Origin: Alphaproteobacteria bacterium
GTDB lineage: Bacteria > Pseudomonadota > Alphaproteobacteria > UBA7985 > JAUIBT01
NCBI GenBank assembly: GCA_030428255.1
Contig: JAUIBT010000025.1
Span: 1 to 49,620, forward strand
Length of the DNA: 49,620 bases
Direction: 5' to 3'
Below, piece by piece: positions 6,918 through 16,493 of the stretch; positions within the stretch are counted from its first letter, which is position 1; the number at the start of each line of letters is the position of its first letter. Under the pieces are notes generated by a model, which was given only the letters and a program-made list of their open reading frames with translations, had not been told where the DNA came from and did not search any database. Both the position numbers and the translations under genes were made by a program.

Positions 6918-7844
6918 ATGACCAATGCTTTGCTTTTTGATCGTCGCGCTGTGCGCCGCAACCGCGACCGGGCTCACACCAGTTTGGCTCAAGCCGATTT
7001 CCTCCACCGCGCCAGCGCGGGCATGCTGGCCGACCGCGTTCAGGATCTAGCGCGCTCTTTTTCCAGCGTGGCCGAGATTGGCGTCGGCGGCGACCTGTTG
7101 CGCCCTGAGCTGGCGACCAAGTTGGCACCGGGCGCAAGTTACCTGAGCCTGGATCTCAGTTTGCCCTTCTTGCAGGATTTGCCCACCAACCGCTGGGCGG
7201 TTCAGGCGGACGAGGAGGCGTTGCCGCTGGCGCCTGGGGCCTTTGATTTGATCGTCTCAAACCTCTGCCTGCATTGGGTCAACGATCTGCCGGGCTGCTT
7301 GGCGCAGATCCGCCGCGCGCTCAAACCGGACGGGGTGATGATTGTGACGTTGTTCGGTGGCGAGACGCTGGCCGCGCTCTACCAAGCCTTCATGCAGGCC
7401 GAGAGCCAGACCATGGCGGCCATGAGCCAGCGCACCGCGCCACGCGTGGCTCTGCAAGAAGCAGCGGGGCTGTTACAGCGAGCAGGCTTTGCGCTGCCGG
7501 TGGCCGATCGTCAACGGTTTGCGGTCAGCTATCCGCATATATTCAAGCTGATGCACGACTTGCGCGCCATGGGTGAGACCAACGCCATGGCTGGGCGCCT
7601 CAAAACCTTTAGCCGCAGAGATACCATGTTGCGGCTGGGGGCAGCTTATCGGGAGCTGAGCACGGTCGATGGCCCTGTGCCAGACGGCGAAGAACGGCGG
7701 ATCAAGGCGGAGTTTGAGGTGCTTACCTTGACCGGTTGGGCTCCGGACGCCAGCCAGCAACAGCCCTTGCGTCCGGGCGCGGGCAAGATTTCCTTGGCGA
7801 ATTTTTTGGTGCAAGACCTCGACGAGGCCGACGGGGTCGACTAG
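6918..7844 (+). CDS. NDUFAF5-like (BioC-related) SAM-binding protein
   Basis: 308 residues from ATG 6918 (MTNALLFDRRAVRRNRDRAH). The opening FDRR-x-RRNRDRA is characteristic of alphaproteobacterial homologues of mitochondrial NDUFAF5. In mitochondria that protein modifies an arginine of the complex I NDUFS7 subunit. The SAM-binding motif is VAEIGVGGDLL (51-61), followed by DLSLPFLQ and LIVSNLCLHWVNDLPG. Annotation pipelines often call it a generic methyltransferase or BioC. The frame stays open upstream to 6771 but that part overlaps comF, so 6918 is preferred. Role in complex I assembly is by homology. Confidence 0.85.
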   Translation: MTNALLFDRRAVRRNRDRAHTSLAQADFLHRASAGMLADRVQDLARSFSSVAEIGVGGDLLRPELATKLAPGASYLSLDLSLPFLQDLPTNRWAVQADEEALPLAPGAFDLIVSNLCLHWVNDLPGCLAQIRRALKPDGVMIVTLFGGETLAALYQAFMQAESQTMAAMSQRTAPRVALQEAAGLLQRAGFALPVADRQRFAVSYPHIFKLMHDLRAMGETNAMAGRLKTFSRRDTMLRLGAAYRELSTVDGPVPDGEERRIKAEFEVLTLTGWAPDASQQQPLRPGAGKISLANFLVQDLDEADGVD

Positions 7845-7863
7845 GCCGACGGGGCCGACGGGG
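7826..7863. repeat. GGCCGACGGG direct repeats across a stop codon
   Basis: GGCCGACGGG occurs at 7826, 7844 and 7853, spaced 18 and 9 bp, spanning the end of the NDUFAF5-like gene. The protein tail (DEADGVD) is part of the repeat, so slippage here may have set the position of the stop codon. Confidence 0.55.
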
Positions 7864-8025
7864 CTAGCGCAAAGCCCGAGCAATCGCCCTCGCTTGTGCC
7901 AAGAGATCGCAAGGAGTGTTTGCTTTAAAATCAACTAGCTAAAGCGTGTTCCTGAGGGCAAATCCCTGCACGAATGCGGAGCAGGGTGATTGCGGTTTGC
8001 GTGAGGCTTCCAGCGGTGCAGCGCG

Positions 8026-8514
8026 CTATTGATCGTGGAGTGGGGTCGTCGCAGCCTGCAGGGTCTGGTACAGCTTGGTCAGGTCGGCACGACGCGCAAG
8101 ACCCGTTTCGCACAAGCAGGTTGAGGCTTGGTCTGCGTCCCCAGCGCTACAGGCTGCGCCACGACTCTCAAGCCAATAGGACTGCGAGCGCTCAAACAGC
8201 GCGCTTGGCTTGGTCTTAAGCTCGCCCATGCTGGCGTCGAGATGCAGCAACGCTTCGCCCACCACTTGCGCCAACTTGGCAACTTCAGCGTCGAGGCTCT
8301 CAAGGTCCATGCAGGCCACGGCAGAGGTGTGCGCATCTGGCTGCTGTTCTTGTTCTGCTTGGGCCTGGCTGCCTTGGTTTTGCCCGCCTTGGTTTTGGCC
8401 GTCTTGTGCCAGCGCCGGTAGCTGGCAAGCCAACAGCAGCCCAAGGGCGAACAAGGCCCTGAAGCAGGTCGTTACTAGGGCGCGTCGAAACAAAGACGAA
8501 GGGATAGGGGCCAT
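8026..8514 (-). CDS. Secreted LprI-like (DUF1311-type) protein, putative
   Basis: 162 residues from M at 8514. It has a signal peptide (core 19-30, likely cut after ALA at 36), then a Gln/Gly-rich stretch (37-59, QDGQNQGGQNQGSQ...). The C-terminal half has the pattern of lysozyme-inhibitor LprI-like domains: an aromatic helix with W114 and R118 (SYWLESRGAAC), C122, a CLC pair (133, 135) and a closing arginine at RRADL. The assignment rests on this pattern only. If correct, it acts in the periplasm or outside the cell and might protect peptidoglycan from lysozyme. It lies 100 bp downstream of the RNase D gene in the same orientation. Confidence 0.6.
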   Translation of the reverse strand: MAPIPSSLFRRALVTTCFRALFALGLLLACQLPALAQDGQNQGGQNQGSQAQAEQEQQPDAHTSAVACMDLESLDAEVAKLAQVVGEALLHLDASMGELKTKPSALFERSQSYWLESRGAACSAGDADQASTCLCETGLARRADLTKLYQTLQAATTPLHDQ

Positions 8515-8614
8515 AGACTTGAGATAACGCGATTCGTCTTCATCAGACAAGGGATTGCACCAGGCATACGTCTGGTTTTTATCGCGCCCAACTGCCGCAA
8601 TGCCGGGTGTTGGC

Positions 8615-9796
8615 TTAGTCTGCACTTTGCACCGCTTCACACACAACTTGGCCATCCTTGATCCGAATACACAGCTTGCCGTCCAACAGCTCGCGTGCCC
8701 GAGCGCCAAAAATCTCGTGCCGCCACCCCCGGGTCGCCGGGATGTCTGCCTGCGGGGTCTGGGCCAGAACCCGCAAATCCTCGGCATTGGCCAACAGCTT
8801 GGGCGCGACGCCGAATTCTTGGCTTTGGAATTGCAGTAAGACGCGCAAGAGCTCGACTTGAGTGGTAATGCTGCTGGGCAGTTTGCCTTGGCGCTTGGGC
8901 AGGCTGGGGCAATCGGCCTTGGGCGTGGCGCTGCCGACGCGAATGGCCTCGAGCAGCGCGGCACCGAACGCTCCGGCCGCGCGGCCCTTATCAACGCCGC
9001 GAATGGCCAACAAAGCATCAACGCTCTGGGGGGCTGCCGCAGCAAGCTCCAGCACGGTATCGTCGCGCATGACGCGGTTGCGGGGCACGTCGCGCCGCTG
9101 GGCCTCGCGCTCGCGTCGGTCAGCCAACTCGCGCAAAATGGCTAGGAACTTGGGCTTGTCCGAGCGCGGCTTGAGCCGCCGCCAGGCCTCGCGAAAATCC
9201 ACGGCATAGGTGTCGGGCGAGCCCAGCACCGCCATCTCGTCGTCCAGCCAATGCTCGCGCTGCTTTTCAGCCATCATATCGCGCAGGTGCTCGTAGACCT
9301 GGCGCAAGTGCGAGACATCGCCCAGCGCATATTCGATCTGCGCTTGGGTCAGGGGGCGCTTGGCCCAGTTGGTGTAGCGGCTGGACTTATCGACCGCAGC
9401 GCCCACGATGGAGCCCACCAGCGGCTCGTAGCCAATGTTCTCGCCAAAGCCGCAAACCATGGCGGCGATCTGGGTGTCAAACAGCGGTGTCGGCACCTGG
9501 CCGCCCGACAAATAGTGCATGATCTCCAGATCTTGGCGGGCGGCATGGAACACCTTGAGCACCGCAGGGTTGGCCATCAGCGCGAACAGCGGCGCCAAGT
9601 CCAGATCGGGGGCCAGCGTGTCAATCGCCGCTGCGGTCTTGGAGGTGCCGATTTGCACCAAACAGAGCTGCGGCCAATAGGTGGTCTCGCGCACAAACTC
9701 GGTATCAACCGTAATGTAAGGCTCTTGGGCGGCTTCAGCGCACAGCGCCTCCAGCTCTGCTTGTTGGGTGATGGGGGTCAGGTTGTATTCGATCAT
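8615..9796 (-). CDS. rnd: Ribonuclease D
   Basis: 393 residues from MIEYNLTPIT, close to the family norm. It is a 3'-5' exoribonuclease of the DEDDy class that trims tRNA precursors and other RNAs. Catalytic residues are visible: D31 and E33 in VDTEFVRE, D89 in FHAARQDLEI, Y156 and D160 in IEYALGDVSHL. An HRDC domain follows at about 210-290, and a further helical segment completes the protein. A start five codons upstream (9811) would overlap the transporter gene; 9796 leaves a 7-bp gap. Co-directional with the transporter, phosphatase, pgk and tkt genes. Confidence 0.94.
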   Translation of the reverse strand: MIEYNLTPITQQAELEALCAEAAQEPYITVDTEFVRETTYWPQLCLVQIGTSKTAAAIDTLAPDLDLAPLFALMANPAVLKVFHAARQDLEIMHYLSGGQVPTPLFDTQIAAMVCGFGENIGYEPLVGSIVGAAVDKSSRYTNWAKRPLTQAQIEYALGDVSHLRQVYEHLRDMMAEKQREHWLDDEMAVLGSPDTYAVDFREAWRRLKPRSDKPKFLAILRELADRREREAQRRDVPRNRVMRDDTVLELAAAAPQSVDALLAIRGVDKGRAAGAFGAALLEAIRVGSATPKADCPSLPKRQGKLPSSITTQVELLRVLLQFQSQEFGVAPKLLANAEDLRVLAQTPQADIPATRGWRHEIFGARARELLDGKLCIRIKDGQVVCEAVQSAD

Positions 9797-9803
9797 AGAG
9801 GCT

Positions 9804-10727
9804 CTAGGCACCGCTGCGCGCGGTGCGGCGCGCTTTGGACTCGGCGGTGAAAAACCGTTGAGAATTGACCACCAATAGGCCGGTCAAAATCAAGACGATA
9901 CCGCCATAGGTAAGGGAGGTGAAGTGTTCGCCGCGCACCAACCAAGCATAAAGCGCAGCAAAGGCGGGCATGAGAAAATTCCAAAAGCTGAAGTATTTCG
10001 CGCCACCTTGGTGGATCAGCACCAGCATGAGGAAGATGGCAAAGACCGACAGCACCAGGGTGGACCAGGTCAGCGCAAAGACCACCAGCGGGGTCGGGGT
10101 GAAGGCAAAGCCTTCAAGCCACCAGGCCAGCAGCAAGCAGGGGATCGCGGCGGCGATAAACTGTATGGTCATCTCGTTGATCTTGGAGGGGCAGCGCACG
10201 TATTTGGAGGTGTATACCGCACCCAGCGCATAGGCCACCGCCGCCATCACATTGGCGATTATCGCGCCGGACAGCTCCAGGCTGCCGGACAGCTTTTGCG
10301 CAATGATCAACAAGACGCCGGAAAAGCCCAGCAGCGCGCCCAACAGGTCCAGGCGCGTTAGCCACTTGCCGGTCAGCGCGACATAGAAGAACAGCGCGAT
10401 CAAGGGCTGGAGTCCGGCAATTATGCCCGAAACGCCCGGCGGCACCCCGCGCGAGATGGCAAAGAAAACGCCGCCCAGGTAGAGGCCCTGCAACAACAGG
10501 CCGGACACGACAATGTGCAAGATTTGGCGCGAGCTCAGCCTCCAGGCGTGGCCCAGGACGCGGCCCAAGATCAGCAGCACCAAGCTGGCCAGGGCAAAGC
10601 GAACACCCAAAAATGTAAAGGGCCCGGACCCAGTCAAACCCATGTCGGCGAAAATAAAGCCAGTTGAGAATATGGCAGTAAAGCCAATGGCGACAGCGTG
10701 AAGGCGCAAGCCCGAGGTGTTGAACAT
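9804..10727 (-). CDS. EamA-family (DMT) transporter
   Basis: 307 residues with ten predicted membrane helices in two EamA repeats, the standard drug/metabolite transporter architecture of the inner membrane. The first repeat ends around residue 145 (LGALLGFSGVLLIIAQKL), the second near 290 (YGGIVLILTGLLVVNSQRFF). The substrate is unknown. The start codon overlaps the stop of the preceding phosphatase gene by one base at 10727, implying coupling in the tkt-pgk-phosphatase run. No specific family beyond EamA is claimed. Confidence 0.88.
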   Translation of the reverse strand: MFNTSGLRLHAVAIGFTAIFSTGFIFADMGLTGSGPFTFLGVRFALASLVLLILGRVLGHAWRLSSRQILHIVVSGLLLQGLYLGGVFFAISRGVPPGVSGIIAGLQPLIALFFYVALTGKWLTRLDLLGALLGFSGVLLIIAQKLSGSLELSGAIIANVMAAVAYALGAVYTSKYVRCPSKINEMTIQFIAAAIPCLLLAWWLEGFAFTPTPLVVFALTWSTLVLSVFAIFLMLVLIHQGGAKYFSFWNFLMPAFAALYAWLVRGEHFTSLTYGGIVLILTGLLVVNSQRFFTAESKARRTARSGA

Positions 10728-11407
10728 CAGGCGGCATCCTCAAGTGGGGCAAGGCCCAGGGCAGGCAATAGGTCAGAAAAGCGCTCACAGCTTAGGTCAA
10801 AGTCCAGCTCTTCAACCGCATGGCGACGGTAGCCATAGGTCACCAGCGCCGCGCCGCAGCTTGCGTTGCGCGCTGCCAGGCAATCGGTTTGGTTGTCGCC
10901 AACCATCAGCGTTTGGTCTGCGGCGATGCCACTTTGCTCCATGATGAATTGCAGCCCCATGGGGTCGGGCTTCATAGCGGCCACGCTGTCACCGCAGACG
11001 ATGAAGTCCATCGGCAATTGCAAATCGAAGTGCTCGATCAAGGGCAGGGCGGCGTCGCGGCCCTTGTTGGTGCAGATGCTCAGGGTAAAGCCCACTTCGC
11101 GCAGCCGTTCCAGTGTCTCAAGCACGCCGGGGAAGAGCTGTGTCTCGCGGGTCAGGCGCTGCAAATAGAGATCGCGGAAGGCAGCCTTCTCGCGCTGGTA
11201 GTCGGCCTCGCTCAAGGCCGGGCCGTCGGCTTCAAAAGCCTCGCGCAGCATGGTGTACATGCCGTTTCCGATCAGTTTGCGAAAGGCGCTGGCCTCGATC
11301 GCGGGCAGGCCGCGCGCGGCCAGGTAGTCGTTGGCTGCCCCGGCTATGTCCAGGTAGGAGTCAATTAATGTGCCGTCGAGATCAAAAACCAGGCTCTTAT
11401 AACGCAT
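10727..11407 (-). CDS. gph: HAD-superfamily phosphatase, phosphoglycolate phosphatase-like
   Basis: 226 residues from MRYKSLVFDLDGTLIDS. HAD motif I is DLDGT (D9 nucleophile, D11), motif II is SICTNKG, a lysine lies in MKPDPMGLQF and motif III is MVGDNQTDCLAA. The helical cap follows motif I (ANDYLAARGLPAIEASAFRKLIGNGM), as in Gph. Such enzymes remove phosphate from 2-phosphoglycolate, a product of DNA repair and, in Calvin-cycle organisms, of RuBisCO. Placement just behind pgk and tkt suits carbon metabolism, but substrate is inferred. An ATG ten codons upstream would overlap pgk; MRYK fits the family start. Confidence 0.82.
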   Translation of the reverse strand: MRYKSLVFDLDGTLIDSYLDIAGAANDYLAARGLPAIEASAFRKLIGNGMYTMLREAFEADGPALSEADYQREKAAFRDLYLQRLTRETQLFPGVLETLERLREVGFTLSICTNKGRDAALPLIEHFDLQLPMDFIVCGDSVAAMKPDPMGLQFIMEQSGIAADQTLMVGDNQTDCLAARNASCGAALVTYGYRRHAVEELDFDLSCERFSDLLPALGLAPLEDAA

Positions 11408-11417
11408 CGGGGGCGGC

Positions 11418-12590
11418 TCAGCGCTGCAACACGGCAACGCCGGGCAGTTCTTTGCCTTCCAGCCACTCCAGGAAGGCCCCGCCAGCGGTTGAAACGTAGG
11501 AGAAGTCCTCCAAAGCTTTGGCGTGCTTGAGCGCGGCTACGGTGTCGCCACCGCCTGCGACCGAGGTCATGCGGCCCGCTTTGGACAAAGCCGCCGCCTT
11601 TTGCGCTACAGCGTTGGTGCCCAGATCGAAGGGCGGCACCTCGAACACGCCCAAAGGCCCATTCCAGAGCAGGGTCTTGCAGCCGTCCAACAAAGCCTCC
11701 AGCGCGACCACCGAAGCGGGGCCAACGTCCAAAATCATCTGGTCGTTTGGCACAGCGTTTACGTCTACGACGCTGGCTTTATCGGGGGCATCGAAGGCGG
11801 GGGTGATTTGCACATCCAGCGGCAAGACGATTTGGCGTCCAGCGGCATCGGCCTTGGCCATGATCGCCTTGGCGGTGTCCAGCAAGTCGGGCTCGCATAA
11901 GGAGGAGCCGATCGCTACGCCTTGGGCGGCCAGGAAGGTGTTGGCCATGCCGCCACCGATGATCAGGTAGTCCACGCGCTCGATTAGGTGCTCAAGCACG
12001 GCCAGCTTGGTCGAAACTTTGGCGCCGCCAACCACGGCGGCGATGGGGCGTTCGCCCTTGCCAACCGCCGCTTCCAGCGCCGAGACTTCTTCGCGCATCA
12101 GCAAGCCCGCATAGGCGGGCAGCAGGCGCGCGACGCCCTCGGTGGAGGCGTGCGCACGATGCGCGCAGGAGAAAGCATCGCCGATATAGACATCGGCGGT
12201 CGCGGCCAGAGCGGCCGCAAACTCCGGGCTGTTCTTTTCCTCCCCCGCGTTAAAGCGCAGGTTTTCCAACAGCACCACGCTTGCTTCTTGCGCGCGCGCC
12301 GTCTCAACCTCAGCCAAAGCCACGGGCTCACCCAAGCGGGCTTCAAGCTCGGGCACCAACGGTGCCAGGCTGAGATCAGCCACAACCTGGCCCTTAGGGC
12401 GGCCCAAATGCGCGCCGATCACGACCGTTGCTCCCATAGCGCGCAGCGCCTTGACCGTTGGCAAACTGCGGTCGATGCGCGTGGCATCGCTGACTTTGCC
12501 CTCTTTCATCGGCACATTGAGGTCCAGGCGGACCAAAACGCGCTTGCCTGCCAAGTCGGCTTGCTGGAAGTCGGGAAGTGTGGCGCTCAT
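11418..12590 (-). CDS. pgk: Phosphoglycerate kinase
   Basis: 390 residues, normal length. It transfers phosphate between 1,3-bisphosphoglycerate and ADP in glycolysis or gluconeogenesis. Recognisable family segments include [17 protein letters not shown] near the N-terminus, the arginine region [27 protein letters not shown], and the C-terminal nucleotide motif [13 protein letters not shown] followed by [18 protein letters not shown]. It begins 3 bp after the tkt stop codon. Unusually, gap (GAPDH), which commonly lies between tkt and pgk in alphaproteobacteria, is absent here. Confidence 0.97.
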   Translation of the reverse strand: MSATLPDFQQADLAGKRVLVRLDLNVPMKEGKVSDATRIDRSLPTVKALRAMGATVVIGAHLGRPKGQVVADLSLAPLVPELEARLGEPVALAEVETARAQEASVVLLENLRFNAGEEKNSPEFAAALAATADVYIGDAFSCAHRAHASTEGVARLLPAYAGLLMREEVSALEAAVGKGERPIAAVVGGAKVSTKLAVLEHLIERVDYLIIGGGMANTFLAAQGVAIGSSLCEPDLLDTAKAIMAKADAAGRQIVLPLDVQITPAFDAPDKASVVDVNAVPNDQMILDVGPASVVALEALLDGCKTLLWNGPLGVFEVPPFDLGTNAVAQKAAALSKAGRMTSVAGGGDTVAALKHAKALEDFSYVSTAGGAFLEWLEGKELPGVAVLQR

Positions 12591-12593
12591 AGA

Positions 12594-14594
12594 TCAGCCC
12601 TCTTGCTGGTTCAACAGGGCCTCAATGTTGAGGTCAGCGATGAGCTGCTCGGCACGGGCGGCCACATTGTCAGCGGTAAAGCCGAAGTGCTTGAACAGCT
12701 CACCGGCAGGCGCGGAGGCCCCGAAGCTCTCCATGCAAACCACATCGTCGGCGTACTTGTACCAGCCTTGGTCGATGCCAGCTTCAACCGCCAAGATCGG
12801 CGCATCGCCCAGCACGTCCAGTTGGTAGGCGGGCTTTTGCGCGTCAAAGGCCTCGACGCAGGGCATAGAGACCACGGTGGCTTTTATGCCCTTGCCAACC
12901 AAGATTTCTGCTGCGGCTGCGGCCAGTTCGACTTCAGAGCCGGTAGCCATCAAGGTCACATCGCGCTCGGCCTTGTCGCCCGACAGGATGTAGCCGCCCT
13001 TGGCGGTCAGGTTTTCTTTCTTAGTTGAAGCACGCAAAGCGGGCAGGCCTTGACGGGTCAGCGCCAGAACCGAGGGACCAGAGGTGTTGGACAACGCCGC
13101 TTGCCAGGCTTCGGCGGTCTCCAGAGCATCCGCCGGACGCCAAACTTGCAGGTTGGGAATGGCGCGCAGGCTGGCGACGTGCTCGACCGGCTGGTGGGTG
13201 GGGCCATCTTCGCCGAGACCGATGGAATCGTGAGTTAGGACATAGATCACCGGTGTGCCCATCAGAGCGGCCAAGCGGATCGCCGGGCGCATATAGTCAG
13301 AGAAGACTAGGAAGGTGCCGCCGTAGGGGCGGAAGCCACCGTGCAGCGCCAGGCCGTTCATGATCGCGCCCATGCCGAACTCGCGCACGCCATAGTGGAT
13401 GTAGGCGCCGCCATAGTTGCCCTTTTGGATCGGCTCTTGCACCTTGGCTTTGGTGTTGTTTGAACCGGTCAGGTCCGCTGAACCGCCGACGAAGCCAGGC
13501 ACCACTTCGGCGATGGCGTTGAGCGTGTTCTCGCTGGCCTTGCGGGTCGCCACCTTGGGCATGTCTTTGGCCAGGGCTTTCTTGTGGGCCACGATGGCGT
13601 CGGTCAGGGCGCTGTCATCGCTCAGAGCGTAAGCGGCAGACCAAGCGTCGCGCAGCTCTTGGTTGCTGTTGGCAAAGCGAGCGCTCCAGTCGGCAAAGGC
13701 GCTGGCACCCTGGCTGCCGATGGCGCGCCAAGCGTCCAGAACGTCAGCGGGGGTCTCAAAGGCTTCGCCCGGCCACTCCAACGCGCTGCGCATGGCGGCG
13801 ATTTCTTCGGCTCCCAGCGGTGCGCCGTGGGTCTTGGCCGTGCCCGCCAAGGTGGGAGCACCCCAGCCGATGGTGGTCTTGCAGGCGATCAAGGTCGGTT
13901 TGTCGCTGTTCTTGGCTTGGGTCAAGGCCGCGTCGATGGCGTCCATGTCATGACCGTCGATGCTTTGCGTGGCCCAGCCAGCCGCTTCGAAGCGCTTGAT
14001 CTGATCCTCCGAGGTCGAAACGTCGGTCGAGCCATCAATCGTGATGGCGTTGTCGTCCCACAGCACTACCAGCTTGGACAGGCCTTGGTGGCCAGCGAAG
14101 GAGATCGCTTCTTGGCTGATGCCTTCCATCAAGCAGCCGTCGCCGGCAATGACATAGGTGTGGTGATCGACCAGATCGTCGCCATAGCGCGCATTGGCCA
14201 TGCGCTCGCCCAGCGCCAGGCCAACAGCCATCGCCAGGCCCTGGCCCAGCGGACCGGTGGTGGTCTCGATACCCGGCGCGTGGCCGTATTCGGGGTGACC
14301 CGCGGTGATGGAACCCATTTGGCGGAAGTTCTTGATCTGCTCCAAGGTCATCTCAGGATAGCCGGTCAGGTAGAGCAGCGAATAAAGCAGCATAGAGCCG
14401 TGGCCCGCCGACAGGACAAAGCGATCACGGTCGGCCCAATCGGGTTGGCTGGCGTCGAACTTCAAGTGCTTGGAGAACAAGACAGTGGCGACATCGGCCA
14501 TACCAAGCGGCATGCCGGGGTGGCCGGAGTTTGCGGCCTGAACGGCGTCAGCGGACAAGAAACGGATCGCATTGGCGAGGGTCTTGGCTTGCAT
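12594..14594 (-). CDS. tkt: Transketolase
   Basis: 666 residues, full length. It is thiamine-diphosphate dependent and exchanges two-carbon units between sugar phosphates in the pentose phosphate or Calvin cycle. The ThDP motif GDGCLMEGISQEA, the substrate segment ANSGHPGMPLGMAD with its conserved histidine, the LTHDSIGLGEDGPTHQPVEH loop and the C-terminal domain are all present. First gene of the minus-strand run with pgk, phosphatase, EamA transporter and rnd. No strong Shine-Dalgarno sequence is visible, but the N-terminus (MQAKTLANAIRFLSADAVQ) aligns with the family. Confidence 0.97.
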   Translation of the reverse strand: MQAKTLANAIRFLSADAVQAANSGHPGMPLGMADVATVLFSKHLKFDASQPDWADRDRFVLSAGHGSMLLYSLLYLTGYPEMTLEQIKNFRQMGSITAGHPEYGHAPGIETTTGPLGQGLAMAVGLALGERMANARYGDDLVDHHTYVIAGDGCLMEGISQEAISFAGHQGLSKLVVLWDDNAITIDGSTDVSTSEDQIKRFEAAGWATQSIDGHDMDAIDAALTQAKNSDKPTLIACKTTIGWGAPTLAGTAKTHGAPLGAEEIAAMRSALEWPGEAFETPADVLDAWRAIGSQGASAFADWSARFANSNQELRDAWSAAYALSDDSALTDAIVAHKKALAKDMPKVATRKASENTLNAIAEVVPGFVGGSADLTGSNNTKAKVQEPIQKGNYGGAYIHYGVREFGMGAIMNGLALHGGFRPYGGTFLVFSDYMRPAIRLAALMGTPVIYVLTHDSIGLGEDGPTHQPVEHVASLRAIPNLQVWRPADALETAEAWQAALSNTSGPSVLALTRQGLPALRASTKKENLTAKGGYILSGDKAERDVTLMATGSEVELAAAAAEILVGKGIKATVVSMPCVEAFDAQKPAYQLDVLGDAPILAVEAGIDQGWYKYADDVVCMESFGASAPAGELFKHFGFTADNVAARAEQLIADLNIEALLNQQEG

Positions 14595-15020
14595 GAACTG
14601 GGATCTACTTTCATTTACATCGGGGTAAGGCGGCTTAGGTCACTTGAGCGGCCGAAGCGCTGTGGGCTCAGTTGGCTATCTGGCCCATTTCTTCGGCTTC
14701 TTCCTACGATTGTCTAAGGCGTGGGTCAAACCCAAGTCTTGCATCGTGTGCGGACAGATGGGCGCGCTTGTCTGCGAAAGGGCTCGCAGGGCGCTTATGG
14801 CGGCTGCAAATTGCGCTGAAGCCTGTCTGCACGGGCTTTGCGCTTGACATATGGCACCTATCCGCCAGCTTGCTTGCCAGGAGGAGCGGGCTCTTTTAGG
14901 CTTGAAGGCCGCGTCCTTAGACCTCAGCTCGGCAGGCGTGCGCCCGAGTCGCGCTCTGTTGTACGCCAAACACCTGCCCTGCGGGGCGAGACCTTTAAGC
15001 GAGGCCCCAAAGCGAAACCT
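14595..15020. other. 426-bp intergenic region between tkt and the Sel1 gene
   Basis: Divergent promoter region. I find no supported gene. Weak ORFs on both strands have no family features, and zapA, often found upstream of tkt in related genomes, is not visible. A TTGACA hexamer (14844-14849, plus strand) resembles a -35 element for the Sel1 gene, but no good -10 lies at 16-18 bp. Nothing RNA-like was recognised. Confidence 0.5.
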
Positions 15021-16493
15021 ATGATTGGCCCCTTCGTTGACCGCCTGTTTGATCCTGTTTGCCGAACCGCAATCACCCGCCTGCGGCGCGTCATGCAAAC
15101 CGCTGGGCTGTGCCTGGTGTTGGGCGCTGGTCCTGCGGGGTTGCTTGCCACCGCCCAGGCTCAGCAGGCAGGGGCGAGCTTTCAAGACGGCTTGGCTAGA
15201 ATGGAAGCTGGGCAGGTCAATGAAGCCGTCGCGATCTGGTCTGGGCTCGCCGATCAAGGGCAGCTAGAATCGCTGTATGCCTTGGGCCTGGTGTTCGAGA
15301 GCGGCGCGCCAGGGATTGTGCCAGATTCCATGCTGGCGGCGAACTATTACCAACGCGCAGCCGATGGCGGCTTGGCCGAAGCACAGACCAATTTGGGGCT
15401 GCTCTACGCCGAAGGGCGCGGCGTCGCCAAAAGCCAAGAGAAGGCCGTTGCTCTTTGGTTGCAGGCGGCGCGAAAGAACAACGCCATTGCTCAGTTTAAC
15501 TTGGGTCTGGCTTATTTCTCAGGCCGGGGCATCGATCAAGACATCGACGAGGCCTTGGGGCTGATCCTGGTGGCTGCTTTGCAAGGTTTGCCGCAAGCAC
15601 ACTATGCGATTGGCCAGTTCTATCTGCGCGGCCTGGGCCTGGATGAAGATCGCAGCCTGGCGTTGGCCTTCTTGCAGCAGGCCAAGTTGGGCGGGCACCA
15701 AGCTGCTGATTCCTTTGTCGCGGATCTCATCGCCGAAGGTGTGCTGGAAGCGGATTTAAACGATGCCAGCGTGCAGGCACGCCTGCCGCGCTTGCCGCGC
15801 TTGGTGGCGCAAAAGGCCATCCCAGAAGAGTCACCCGACAGCGCCCCGCCGTCGGCGGTCGCAGGCGATGCAACGGTGAACGTCCCGCGTCTGCCGCAAC
15901 AAGGCCAGGGCGTGCCTCTCTCAGTGCCAGCGGCCTCTGAAGCGACGACTGCGCAAAACCAGGCCGGTGCTTCGCCCGAACCACCCACGCCCTTGCCGCT
16001 TGCCAGCGATACTGCGGCCACGCCAGCGCCGAGTGATCCCGCAGATGGCGGCCTGCCCGCAAGCCAAGCTGCAGCCACGTTTGACGGCAGCCCCCCGCTG
16101 ATCGACCCGACTGCGCTCAGCAAGGGCGCGTTGAATTTCGGCAATCTCCAGCTTGGGCAGGTTGATGCGAACCTGCTGGAGGCCGACCCGAATCTGAAAC
16201 TGAACCCGCGCTCGGTGATTGCGCCGCGCACTGGCCTGGATCTGCCCCTAACCTTGGATGATGGGCAGGAAACCCCGGCCCTTGGGGGCGCCAATTTGGG
16301 GGCGAGCATCTTGGGCAGCAAGTTGCCCAGCACCGATGTATTGCAGTCCGGTGTATTGCAATCTGGCAATAGCCTGGCAGCAGGCGCGCAGCAGCCCGGT
16401 GCCTTGAACCAACCGTCTGCCACTGCCTTGCTGGACGACAGCGATAGCCAGGCACCGCTGCCCTTGCCGTTGGACGATGTGCCAGAATCCTAG
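15021..16493 (+). CDS. Sel1-repeat periplasmic protein, ends at an in-frame TAG before its SPOR domain
   Basis: 490 residues from ATG 15021 (MIGPFVDRLF). A start at 15093 (MQTAGLCLVL) would give a shorter signal peptide. The likely signal cleavage is after AQA at residue 47. Four Sel1-like repeats follow at about 70-235; conserved LGLLYAEGRGV, LGLAYFSGRGI and IGQFYLRGLGL segments mark them. Residues from about 260 are Pro/Ala/Ser/Gln-rich and disordered. The frame ends at TAG 16491-16493 but continues open, in the same frame, into a SPOR domain. Sel1-SPOR proteins are usual in alphaproteobacteria, so this looks like the upstream part of one broken gene. It may scaffold envelope or cell-division complexes. 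Confidence 0.75.
   Translation: MIGPFVDRLFDPVCRTAITRLRRVMQTAGLCLVLGAGPAGLLATAQAQQAGASFQDGLARMEAGQVNEAVAIWSGLADQGQLESLYALGLVFESGAPGIVPDSMLAANYYQRAADGGLAEAQTNLGLLYAEGRGVAKSQEKAVALWLQAARKNNAIAQFNLGLAYFSGRGIDQDIDEALGLILVAALQGLPQAHYAIGQFYLRGLGLDEDRSLALAFLQQAKLGGHQAADSFVADLIAEGVLEADLNDASVQARLPRLPRLVAQKAIPEESPDSAPPSAVAGDATVNVPRLPQQGQGVPLSVPAASEATTAQNQAGASPEPPTPLPLASDTAATPAPSDPADGGLPASQAAATFDGSPPLIDPTALSKGALNFGNLQLGQVDANLLEADPNLKLNPRSVIAPRTGLDLPLTLDDGQETPALGGANLGASILGSKLPSTDVLQSGVLQSGNSLAAGAQQPGALNQPSATALLDDSDSQAPLPLPLDDVPES

Noticed and set aside
11988-13028. 346-codon plus-strand ORF opposite pgk and tkt
   Set aside because: Antisense shadow of two confidently assigned genes.
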